Assembly: GCA_028023455.1 (NCBI GenBank)
Contig: JAQFVV010000151.1
Coordinates: forward strand, 1,977,097-2,041,096
DNA from: Epiperipatus broadwayi
Lineage: Eukaryota > Onychophora > Udeonychophora > Euonychophora > Peripatidae
Reading direction: 5' to 3'
Length of the DNA: 64,000 nt
The notes below the pieces were generated by a model that saw only the letters and a list, made by a program, of their open reading frames with translations, did no database searches and was not told where the DNA came from. The position numbers were made by a program, and so were the translations under genes. How positions within the stretch are numbered: the stretch's first letter is position 1; each line of letters begins with the position of its first letter. Positions 1-12,500 of the stretch are shown here, one piece after another.

Positions 1-237
1 TTAGAACAATAAACAATTCGATTATTTATTTATTAAAAAAAAAAAAGCATTTAAAAAAATTAATATAATAAATAGTTATTAATTTCATATATATGCTTGC
101 ACACAAATTATAATATATAAAAATAATTGTTGTTTTTATATATTATTGATTATCGTATATCATTTAAATGAAATGAATTTAAACAAACACATAGACGTGA
201 CAATTTTATTTTCTGTTTGTATCTTTTTATCTTTTAG
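1..237 (+). other. 3' end of an upstream intron of the kinesin gene
   Basis: AT-rich sequence with T-runs leading to a pyrimidine tract and an AG acceptor at 236-237. No coding signal or repeat element was recognised here. Confidence 0.6.
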
Positions 238-539
238 CGAGATTAGTGTCGGCGAGTGCCGTCATCAATCGTTCCACTTCGGTGCCTTTCACATTTTTAA
301 CTTGTCACAGGAGTAGAAAAAATATCAACCCGATATCTTCTTTGCAGACGTCGTTAGAATTTCAGCGCCAGCAGCTGAAGGAGGCCCAGATTATGTCGTG
401 GGAGACGCAGCAGAAAATGAGGGACTTGAAACAGCTAATGACATTAAAGGAAACCGTAATTAAAGAACTCATTTTGACCAGCAAACAAGCACAGACACTA
501 AACAGACAATATCAAGAAAAGATTGAAACTTTAGAAAAA
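238..539 (+). CDS. KIF27: Kinesin exon a (first exon in window)
   Basis: The acceptor is cttttag ending at 237 and the donor GT is at 540-541. The first two bases complete a split codon and the exon ends in phase 0. The 3' two thirds encode amphipathic coiled coil (QQKMRDLKQLMTLKETVIKE and following), matching the KIF27 block with a MKEDLIKEL-like core. The 5' third, about 36 residues ending ...KNINPISS, is Ser/Arg rich, non-coiled and not recognisable in the family. A second good acceptor (cttctttgcag, AG at 346-347) would start the exon at 348 in the same frame with phase 0. The start is therefore ambiguous while the 3' part is secure. Confidence 0.85.
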
Positions 540-3500
540 GTGAGAAACTTTTTTTTTTAAATTCATAAAATTTGAAAATAAGTACTTAAATTATATTTAA
601 GTCATTATATTTTTTTGAATGTTCTAGAATAAAAAAATTTATTCGGGGATTGGACAAAATAACGGGAACATCTATATCTTGACATTAATACCATACAAGA
701 CCACCAGTTGCAACAAAAACTGTTTGTATTTGATGTGGCTAGAATTATATAAAATTTGAACATTATCTAGTGGAATAATATGACATTCTTTATAGAGAAT
801 AGTCTCAAGTTTTTTTTTAAAAAAAGATATCAGTGAAATATAACCATTTTATTCGCTCAAGAAAGGCCCATAGAGGCTCCATAATATTTAAATTAAGAGA
901 TTGGGGAAGCTGCCAGCCATATAACGCATCAGCATTCATGTTTTTAAACTAATTGTGTGGACTGTGAGAATTGGAGCTTTATCAACTTGGAAAGCGAAAG
1001 TTGTTAGGCAGAAACAATATTGGTATCATAAAATGAATTCTGATCCCCAATACATTTAAGTAGTCTGTAGTTATGATGGGTTCATGCAGACTAAGGATTA
1101 GACCAAGAGAATGTTATGATATGGCTTACCACATCATATCAACTTCATATTGTGTTTTTCAATCAGGAGAAGCAATCTGGTTTATAGGCTTCTTTTGATT
1201 ATTGTCAGGTACAAATTTTTACAATGCTTGGGGAAAGTGCAAATGATGATGTGTTTGTCTGATCTTATAACATACTGTCAGATATTCGCTGCTACTTCTT
1301 ATGCTTGTTATACCACCTTGAGTACCCCTTAGTATTCACAGGAATGGCTTTGAAATGGCAGCTTGACTATAAGTTTTTTTTTGTGATATTGTGATGGACT
1401 GTTTTGGTAAATACTGAACATGTCAGACTTGCATTGATCTCACTTCCTCTTAGTAAGTTAATTTTTTCTACAGTAGACAGCAGGATATATTGATAACGGT
1501 TTTCTTTTAAATCTTTACTACGATCAGTGAAACAGTAATAAGATACATCAGTCATAAGAGAAGAAATGAACCAAGATTAGTCAGTTATGCTCAGAATCCC
1601 TGGTAGCAAATTATTTTTTCCTTTCCTTCTCAGACCATTGTGTACTGCAACAAATTCATCTACTTTCTTATTCCCCAATTATTTTTCCAATCAAATTTAT
1701 TTCTCTTCTTTTGCCTCTTCCACTTTTATAAAAACTGTTTCTCCAATTTCATTATAAAGACCTAAACAAAAATTCATAAAATCTCTATTTATTTCACTCG
1801 CTTTATTATTAAAATTTTCCCATTCATATTCTGATCCTCTTACAACACCCTAAACTTAAAAAATAAATGTTTAATACTGTTTGTAAGATCTCCACTTAAA
1901 CTACATGTATAATCCAAATCCTTATTTCCATTTTTGTCTTTTTCTTGTAGCTAAATCTCTTCTCCTTGCAACAAATAATAGTAATTTCACTTTACTATTG
2001 TCATATATATCCTTTTATATAATTATTACTTTTGTATAACTCCAAATTACTTTTTTCTATTCATATTTATCTTCTATAACTATTTCTTTTGTCTAAATAA
2101 GTTATCTAGCTTTTTTCCTCCACTCACAAAATTTACGTTCTACACATTTATTCATTTTTTAAATTTTAAACACCTGGAAATAAATAATCTATTATTAACT
2201 TTGCATATTGTAAAACTTTTTTTTCCCCCCCCAACATATTTGTTGCTGTTTCCACATAAACTAATTAAACCCTAATAATCTATTTTTTTTTCATATATTG
2301 AAACGTTCCAATTATTTTTAATTTACTTTTTGAATTCACCCTTTAGAAAAAAATACCACTCAGTTCACCTTGAATCATTTGCAGTTCACAATTCTCCACC
2401 CAATACATATCTATCTGCTTTTTGTATTCTATCTAAAAATTTCTGAATTCTCTGGCCCCAATTTCCTCATACTAAAGCAAACTCTGATACTCCTTTCCAA
2501 ATACTTCTACAAGTCTTGTATTTATTATAAGAGGAAAATGCCAAATTTTTAATTAATCCCATTTTAGTTTTTGCTTTTCTTTTCACTTCTAATATCCAGC
2601 TAGCTATAGAATTTCATTTTCCATTAAATCTTCCACTTTTAATCCAACAATTTTATCCTTTCTATTCAATATTAAGATCTTAAGATTTTGTTGCCGAATT
2701 TAATTTTTATACTTCTTTTTATACACCCGTATCATTTCCATTGTTTTTGCAAATATACCATATCACCTGTAATCAAGAAAAAACCTTCGATATTATGTAT
2801 TTTTTTTATTCTAACAAATTCCTACTTCTATCACTAATCTTTCTAGTTTAATCTCCATTTCTCTTAGAAACAAAATATATGTTAAAGATAATAAGGTATC
2901 CTCTGTTTATTTCAATTATACATTCTATTTTCACTGATTCTATATTCCTCAGTTGATATTTATAAGAAAATTTGAAAAATGACTTTCAAGCTCCCGTCAG
3001 CTATCCACTCTATCTCATACAACTGATACATGTGACCACATACATGCATAAAATATAAATATGTGTGGTCATGTATATCGGTTGTAAAGATAGAGTGGAT
3101 AGCTAAAGGAAGCTTGAAAGTCTGTGTTCAAATCCACATAATTACATCTAAACTCCAAGTATATAAATTATACTTGTATTCAAATATTAAAAAATTATCC
3201 TTGGGAAAAATTCTTAATCATTATTAATTATTACTTCTAAATGTATTTCCTTATTTTCAAGACTTTTCCATAATGTATTCCTATATACTGTCAAAAGTGT
3301 TTTGTATCCCTAAAAATGCCATAAATAAAGGGTGTTTTTTTTTTTTGTATGACATTTCAATCAGCAGAGGAACCAATGAATAAATTATTCCTTCTCCCTG
3401 AACAAAATCCATTTTGAATCTCTCTAAAGATTTTATTTTCTTCTGTCCAAATCTTAACATTGTCTATTAAGATATATGTAAATAATTTATAAGATATGAA

Positions 3501-6500
3501 AGTTATTGCTACTGGTCTATAAAACTAGTTAACAGCCAAAATACTTGCCTTCATCCTTTTCTTATCAAAAATCTCTGTCGTGTGTCAAGGCCTGATCGTT
3601 TTTAAGACAGCTGTTTAAAAATCTGATTGGCTGTTGGGGAAACAACTGATGGCACATGTGAAAGACTATCAACCTTTCAATTATTATCAATTATAACTTT
3701 ATTAACACTTTTTTAAAATTAAGCTTTGCATATCTAAGTAGCTGTGACATCCAATTCCTTTGGCTTTATCAATTCCACGTCCATTATTAGCCATCATCTT
3801 CTAAATTTAACGCTTTAATGAATCATATTCTCTTACCAATTCTCCTTCAATATTTTTATTACAAATTTATTGACTATTTTTTTCCAAGTTCTTTCCTATC
3901 CTCTCACTTTCTTTCCCCTGCATTATGATTGAGTATATTCAAATGCCCTTTTTATAAGATGTCATATCACATTTATACTCTGAACTTTGAACCACAATAA
4001 TCTACCTGAAATAAATTATAGTTATTTTACATTCAGGTGAAATGTAAAAAGTTCTGTTTTCGGAATCGGTTTATTTTATATATCTGCTACTATAGTGTTG
4101 TGATTTAAGATCCATCGAAGAAGTTTCAGTCTATAATCCTGCTGAAATAAAAGTTTTTATAATAATAAAATGAAGCCAGCAAAGTAATAGACCAATGCTA
4201 AAGTAAAGAAAAATCTACATATCTAGTTACTGTAAGTCATGTGGATGAAGAGCAATACGTAAACTTTCAGTAAATCTGATAATGTTCATTCTGATGGAAA
4301 AACAGAATAACTTTATATCGTATTGCTGCTGGAAAGGTAAACTACCCTTTTTCTAGAATAATGCCTCTTAGCTTCCTTGGGAAATCATATATGAACTTGG
4401 TGACATACCACACTTATTTTTTTTCAGACTGTTTCTATCCAAAGGGTCGAAAGTATTTCTTCAGCTTTAAAGGGGCCACTATGATTATTATAGAATTGAG
4501 AAAAGGCAATGAAGCCTCTGAACTCCGTTTTACCCACCAATACATTTGATTTTTTTTTAATTACTTAGCCATTATCGGTAATAGTCTCATCTAACTTAGT
4601 TTAGATTTTCATATTTGTTATTATACGCCACTTTATCTAGTTTCTGTTTGTTAACGATCAGATATATTTTTTGCATGTATTTCAAACTTATTTCATGTAA
4701 AATATATGCACAAACGTTGCCAAATTAAATATCACATGACAAATAGATGAGAATTTTTAAATAGGAAAATACATTGACCCATGGATTTGTAAAATATGCA
4801 AATAAGTATAGAAATGGATGAATTTCATTTTTAGTCCAAAAAATTTCACTAAAGTTCATGTTTCATACCTCCTGGTTATGGTATTTTCCTAAAAGTAGTG
4901 GGAAACTTTATGATAGATAAAATTCCATTTAATAATGGGATTAATGCCATACTAGTTTAGCCTAGTGGTAGAAGGATGGGCTTAAGTGCTTAAGATTCCT
5001 GAATCGAAACCTAGTCTATGACTTCTGGTGTGCAAGTATCACATTATTTCCAAGTTATTAATTATTTGAGTATTTTTTTATTTTATATAATATAATAAAT
5101 ATGTGATATAGTAAAATGCACCATTCTCTTCGGCTCTTTTTAAAGCAATTTTTATTTTAATTTTCTCAGTCAGTTGACTTGTCTTTATGATCTTTAAATA
5201 TTTGCCATTTTTATTATATCATATTTCATATGTCAGTATCATAAATATATTTATGATCATTTAAAATATATAATGATAATGAAGATGTTAAAATGTGTTA
5301 TGCTATTAATATTTACTTATTACAAAAATATACCATGTTAAAATGCAAAATATTTATAGATATCACCGATGAAAGCGGCAAGTCAGCAGATACAGTTAGA
5401 AAATTAAAATAAAGTAAAAATCACTTTACAATGTGCAAAAGAGTGAGGTTCATATTTTTGCATCATGTGGAATTGAGAAATTATGTGAAATGAAAACATT
5501 AATGCATATTTTTTATTTTAACCCGAATGTCATTTGTGTAACATAAACGCTATAGTCACATGTGATGCCACTTCTAAGAAAAATATTATTTTATGATATA
5601 ATTAAGCTTCCGAATTTGATTTTTTTTATTATAAGAATTATTTATCGTAAGTATTATAATATTTTTATTAAAAAAACATAAGTTTGCAAAAATGGAGAAG
5701 TAAATATTATTTCCATTTACAAAAAATAAAATTATTTCTGTTTAGAATATAACCAATACAACTTCTTACTGGAATCATTTGGTTGCTTTCATTTATTATA
5801 ATGAAATAGATCTGATTTTTTTTTATTGAGAGCATTACTTGTAATATTTGTATAAAAAAAAATAGAAAAATAGATTGCAAAAACTGGAGAAATAAAATTA
5901 CGTCTGCTAAACCCCTCAAAAAGTGATATAAAAGTTACATTGTGAGAAAAATTCAAACCAATTGTATTTTGTAAAATATAGATACATCTAGAAAGTTACT
6001 GAGATGAACACCTGTTCAATTTATAAAATTCTAAGATATTAAAGTGTATGAAAAATTCTAGCAGTGTAACTGTCATATCTCACCTTGCCTTTAAATAATG
6101 GACTAGTCCAGATCCCATCTTCTCTAGCATTCATCGCCATGAACCTATGCATATACAGATAGATAAAGCATAGCCAATGGCAAGAACAGGCCAATAGGCA
6201 ATGATATTTACTGAATTTGAATGCTTCCATGAGGGATGAGGATCTGGCAATAAATAGTCGAGCTTTTTGAAGGTAACGGTAACATCACTTGCAGCTATTG
6301 AAAGTTAGTATAAATAATGATTAATCCTGTTGTAATTTAGAGGTCATTAATTTTTATTAGTTTTTATGGATGGTTTTATATAAAGATCTTTAAGATCCTA
6401 TTAGGGAAAAAAAAGTAAAATGAAGCTATTTTGAAAAAAATTAGGCTACATTAGATAAATAATGAAATAAAATAAATAATATAATTTAGCAGTTGAAGTT

Positions 6501-9500
6501 AGGAAATATATAAAAGTTCTGAAGAAATTTCTGGGGCAATCGAAACTGTAAAAGAGGGTGGTAAATAAAGCATTGTGTAACAGTAGTAAAGTGTATGGAT
6601 GATTTAGTATTATTATAATTAAAAATATTTTATTTTACTGTGAGATACTTTTCGATAGTCTAGAAAAAGTAATTTAGATACAGACTTTTATCCGGAAAAA
6701 AAAATTGCTGTTTTTGAACACTATGAAATTTTTTTTAATTCAGGGTATATTTTTGTGTGAGGAGTGTGGGCATTATTTTATATATATGTTATATTTTAAA
6801 GTAATATGTATATGTGTTTTTTTTTTTTTTTTACACAAAATATATTTGTATGTCTAGATCTTTTCTGAAGTTATAATGGAAATCATATTAAATGTTTTTC
6901 CCTGGATGTTTTATTGTATATAATAGGAACACAAATAAGTATGATCACATTTAAAAATTTGAAAATTTTTCCCATCTCCAATTTGGAGCTTAGTATTAAT
7001 CCCAGCTTATTCTACATAAGCTAATCCAATTTATTTTCTAATCCTTTTTTTTTTTTTTGCATTGATTTAGCCTTATTCAAAAATGTTAAAAAACTTTAAA
7101 AAAAAAAATTCTATACTTTGTTTTTGATAATCTTTGATTTGATTTTATTTAACACTATAAAATAAAATAATCAAAGATTATAAAAAAGTATTGAATTCAA
7201 TTTATTTATCATAAGTGACTTTTAAATCTAAATAATTTGTACAGACGTCTTTTTAATTATGTTCTTTTTTTTTTTTTGTTTGTTATACTATTAATGAAAA
7301 AATATAATTAAAAAGTTGTTTTTGCGAATTTCAATTTTGGTTATATTCAACCATTGTGCAGACAGCCATCCTCAATATGCAGTAGAAAAGAAATAAATAA
7401 TTTGATTCTTTTCTTTTCTTTTTTTAACAAACTGGAGATGATTTGTGTTGGTGCATTGAAATGGATCATTTTTAATAAGCAGAAAAAAAAGTATATAATG
7501 TAACTGACTTAAGTCTTATAAAAATCATAAGTCAAAGTGTGATTTATTAGATATCATTAAATAAATTTGGAGTTAATCTGTTCACTTAGTGATTGAGTTA
7601 TTTTGGTCCTATCATTGAGTATTAATGTCATCAACATATTGTTAAATTTTTTTCACCCTATTGTAGAGCCATCTATTGTCAGTATCAACAATAATTAATA
7701 AACATTAATTCTCTTCACCCTATTCTAGAGTCATCTACTGTCAGTATGGGTAATTAATAAACATCAGGAGGTGGTATGGTGCTACAATATTTCCAATCCC
7801 AGATCAATTTCTGGCTTTTGACTTCATCAGTGAAGATTAGAATTTAAAACTGAAACTAATGTACTTAAGCATCTAGCAACCATCTTTTATTCCATTGTAC
7901 TATTTAAACCATTAATTTGAAAATTTAAAAAAAAATCCTGTGGTTTTGAACCCAACCCAACTTGCTTGCATTGTTATGTAGATCTGATCACCAATCCAGT
8001 TTTTATATATTTTTTGAGTCCTTAAATTTTTTTTTTCAGATTTCAGACAATAGCTTGAATAATAAAAAGACGTAGAAGGTGATTGTTAAATCCATAAGTG
8101 CATTAGATCCAGATTTGAATTCAATCCCCACTAATGAAATCCAAAGTCAGAAACCAGTCTGGGAATAGAGATATTATAGCACTATTATCATCGTGTTCAT
8201 TGATTATTCAAGCTTATAGTAGATGGCGCTAAAGTAAAGTGAAGAGAATTGCTCTTGGAAGCATATGAGGAATCACAAGAATATCATGTGAGGTTATTGT
8301 TGGTATTTTATTTTAAGTCAGTGAATGTAAGCAATTTTAGTTTTAATACTTAGATAGATGATCATCTAGAAAGCCTGAGTGCTGAAGGCTAATCTGTTTC
8401 TGCTTCTCACTTTTTAATAGGCGAGTGGACTCAAGATTTTAAGGTATTATTTTAATTCATTCTGAGACTAAATAAAGTAATTCAATAAACATAACATGAT
8501 CACCATTTCTTATGCTTGCTTATAACTGTTATTAAAACAGGCAAAATCACACTATACGTATTGCCACACAGCAAGCTAGAGTAATCAATGGATATTGGAT
8601 GAGTAGGCACTAGATGAGGATTTTATGCACAGGCATCCATTGATTACTCTAGCTTGCTGTGTGGCAATACGTATAGTGAGTTTTTGCCTGTTTTAATAAA
8701 GTAATTCAATAAGTTCAACAAAATTATTTGCTCAACCTGCTGTTTGAGCATCCAGACTTGTCTGATTTCTCAAACAACTGACTATACGATTATTATTATT
8801 TATATTACTGAATCATTTGTAAATGTGACTTGTATGGATTGGTGCAATAGTAGAGTGGTCAATTCTGGAGCTCAAGATCCATTGGACACAATATATCTCT
8901 GTCACTTCCTGTACTCGATCTTATAAACTTCTTAGCAATAAACTATTTGATTGTTTATTACTTATGAATGTTTTATTTTTTATAGTTCTAAGAATTATCT
9001 AAATTACCTTAATATTATAGAGTTATCAATTTTAACATAATATTTTGTATACTCCAAGGTAATTTGATAACCAGTATATTTAATGTATGATGGTAATCAT
9101 TTTTAGAATTACAATGATTTGCATTATTATTAATTTTTTTTAATATTTAGGAAGTGGAGCAGACCAAGTTGCAGTTAGCGGAGAGCCATATGGCTTTAAA
9201 AGATCTCGAAATGAAAGAACAATTGGAAAGCACAGAAAAACAAAGGCTACGCAGGTTAATTAACAACTAAAAATATTATAATGAATAATTGGAATTAAAG
9301 ATTTTACCATGTAGTAGATAATACATCTATTTGGCATAATTTGGAGAATGTTGAAAGTTTTTTTCAGGTAGATAAGGATTTTGGAAAAACTTAGTTTTTC
9401 CCCAGAAAAATCATCCAATAGCTCAATCTGTTAGTCACTCAACTATTGATTGTTAAGTAGGTGTCTAACTATTTGTAACCAGAGGTTAAAAAAGCTAGAA

Positions 9501-12500
9501 ATAGCTCTCACTAATCAGCAGTTGAGTAGCCAGTGAGTGAGATTTCCTCATTTACTGTTTGTCGATGGACATTGACAGACTTCCTGTTCCCCCCTTCCTT
9601 CCTGAAATGGCTACTTCAGGCTGTTTTTTTTTTAAATCTCTTAAGTAAAAATCTTTTTTCACTTGTTTTTACGAATTGAGTATGGAAATAATAAATCATG
9701 ACTAATGAATTTGTTTAAAATATATAATTACAGAAGAAAAAGAAATAGAAAAATATGAAAACAAAAATTACTGAATTGTCTAAAATGTTAAATAAGAAAG
9801 TTTGCCAAATAGCTTATCAGGATTAAATTTTAAAAAAAAAACACTTGATGTTTGATTGGAGTGAGACATGCAATCAAATTTATGAAGAAAGGAAAAGCTC
9901 CAGGTAATGATGGAATTATAATTGCTATATTAAAAGAAGCAGGTGAAGAAATATAATTTTTTTTAGCAAAGTTATATACCAAATGTCTAAATGATAAAAA
10001 TGTACCAGATGATTGGAAGAATGCAGTATTAATATTTAAAAAAGGTGATAAAGAAGATATTAGAAATTACAGATCTATCAGCCTTTTATCAGTGATATAT
10101 AAAATTTTTACCAAGATAATTACAACTTGTCTACAGAGAACATTGGATTTCCACCAACCAAGAGAACAAGCTGGTTTTAAAAGTGGTTTTAGTACAATAG
10201 ATCATATCCAGGTATTGAGAGAAATTACAGAAAGGCAAATGAATATGAGTTGCCATTATGCTTTGGATTTGTAGATTATGAAAAGGCATTTGATTCTATA
10301 AACATTTCTTCAGTGATTAAAGCATTGGATCATCAAGGTATAGATCCAGGATATTGTCATATTTTAAAGAATATTTATAAAAATGCAACAGCAACAATTA
10401 GATTACATAATAGTACTAGGAAAGTCAACATTGAGAAGGGTGTAAGACAGGGTGGCTCCATATCCCCAAAACTTTTTACAGCAGTGCTGCAAGAATTTTG
10501 TGGATTAAAATGGGAAGCTAAAGGAGTGAAAATAAATGGAGATTATTTAAGTAATTTAGATTTTGTAGCTGATGTAGTTGTTTTTGCAAATAATACTTTA
10601 GAGCTGCAGGGAATGTTGCAAGAGTTATCAGATGAAAGTAGGACTAAAGATAAATATTAAAAAGATTAATGTTTAATGGATTTTCTCAAAATATGAAAAT
10701 AAAGATTGATTATAATGAGTAAGAAGAAATTAACAGCTACAAATACCTTGGTCAGATTATTAATAGAGATGGAAACATAATGGATGAAATTAATCATAGA
10801 ATTAAACTTGGTTGGAATGCTTTTGGTAGAAATAACTTGATACTAAAAGGAAATATGCCTATGTGTTTGAAAAGGAAGATTTTTAATTACAATGTGTTTT
10901 GATTTTCACAGTGATTTGTTTTGCCATGTTGTTTTTTTTTTTGGCTACAGTCCTGAGTAATATCTGTTGATTATTCTCACTATGCATTAATTTCCACCAC
11001 AATAAATTTTAGCAGGTTTCTTTCTCGTAATCTTGAAATGATTGTCTGGCTAATTAAGATTCTGCTGTTTGATTTGGACCAATTCTCTTCAACTCCTCAC
11101 TGCTTCTTAGGATTATATCTATAAAAGAAGGAAAACATTTTATGTAGATGTGATATGTTGGACTATTTCCATCATCTATGAGTGAATGTTGAATGTATTG
11201 AAAATTTTAAACTCTATTTAAACTTTCCAAATATAAACAACTTGTAATAACACACAAATAGACAACACAGGTTAGTAATTACACAACGTTTCGAGTAGTA
11301 GTATTCTCCACTCTTCTTCAGATGTTGCTGGCCTATATTATATGCACAGTGACAATATTTGCTTAGAAGTTGAACTCGCATCTTTAGATTCTTGAATATC
11401 TTATTTAGGCAAACATTCTAACCAACTAAGCTATTCTGTCAAAGGCAACATATAGTAGAAATTTGATATATTTATATATGAGGGTTGGTTCAAATCTTCC
11501 TGAGTCTTTCAATTTTTTTTTATATGAACAAGGCTGATTAGTTTTTGTTTTTTTATTACTATTATTGTTTAATATTTTCCCTAAGAGCAAGATTAATTAG
11601 AGGCTTCCATACATTGTGTATTACCACACTGGGTTGACTTATAGGATTTTTTTACCATTATCATATGAGCAGCTTCCTTGAATTTTTATCTATGCGTTTT
11701 TTTTCTCTTTATTTAATATTTTTGTATTTTCCCAATTAAAAAAAAAAACAAAAAAAAAACTAATTAGCCTTGCTCATATAGAAAAAAATAAAATTGAAGG
11801 ATTCAGGATTTGAACCAACTCTCATATATAAATATATCAAATTTGTACTATATGTTGCCTTTGACAGAATAGCTCAGTTGGTTAGAGTGTTTGCCTTAAA
11901 TTCGATATTCAAGAATCTAAAGGTGCGAGTTCAACTTCTAAGCGAATATTGTCATTGTGCATATAGGCCAGCAATACTTGAAGAAGAGTGGAAAATAATA
12001 CTACTCGAAACATTGTGTAATTTACTAACCTGTGTTGTCTGTTTGGGTGCTATTACTAACAAGTTATTTGTATTTGGAAAGTTTAAATAAAGTTTAAAAT
12101 TTTCTATACATTCAACATTCACTCATAGATAATAGAAATAGTCCAACATATCACATCTAATAATACACACCATCATCACAAACTTTCAGACAAATATTTT
12201 ATGTGAATGTATTTCCACTTTATGATGTCAAAATGTATGGTGCTGAAGTGACAGATATTTCCATTTTTTGCTCATACAATGTATGCTTAAAAATACTCAT
12301 TGTAAATTGCTTAAAATTGGTTTGCATTGTAGTTAAAGAATAGCAATATGGTTGTACAAACTCATTGTCACAGGGATATGAGTAATGGTATGAGAGGTTT
12401 TTGGTAAATGGGGCCTTATACTAGCATATATGATTGTACATAGTGAAATAAAAAACATAGAGAAGAGATAAGACTTTTTTGTATCAGAAACAGTATCCAT

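Larger units (their letters stand above)
7706..8262. repeat. Family B foldback element
   Basis: Two divergent inverted arms of about 230 bp face each other. The left outer end is aattctcttcaccctattc and the right outer end reads tttagcgccat...gaagagaatt on the + strand. Both arms carry the block with the hammerhead core (left arm on the minus strand, right arm on the plus strand). The left terminus is also partly duplicated just outside (about 7660-7700). Other family-B pieces are at 25296, 25920, 34330, 38690 and 61045. Confidence 0.7.
540..9150 (+). other. Intron 1 (8.6 kb)
   Basis: It holds a Tc1 remnant, a minus-strand LINE remnant, a mini family-F hairpin, two SINE-like units, foldbacks of families B and A, and a short AT palindrome, each listed separately. 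Within 3600-4950 and 5100-7100 I see only AT-rich sequence, T-runs and short chance ORFs. Confidence 0.7.
11145..12158. repeat. Family C foldback element (about 1 kb) with tRNA-like and hammerhead-like parts
   Basis: The left end gatgtgatatgttggactat and the right end gtccaacatatcacatc are reverse complements, and the arms (about 11145-11530 and 11765-12158) stay inverted-repeat almost to a T/A-rich centre. Each arm holds, in order, the terminal block, a hammerhead-like motif and a tRNA-like segment. A tiny derivative of only the terminal arms is at 43918-44112. Confidence 0.8.

Noticed and set aside
11861-11940. Possible tRNA gene
   Set aside because: A and B boxes are good but acceptor and anticodon stems do not pair, and the segment lies inside a repeated foldback with an inverted partner. 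Called a tRNA-like SINE head instead.
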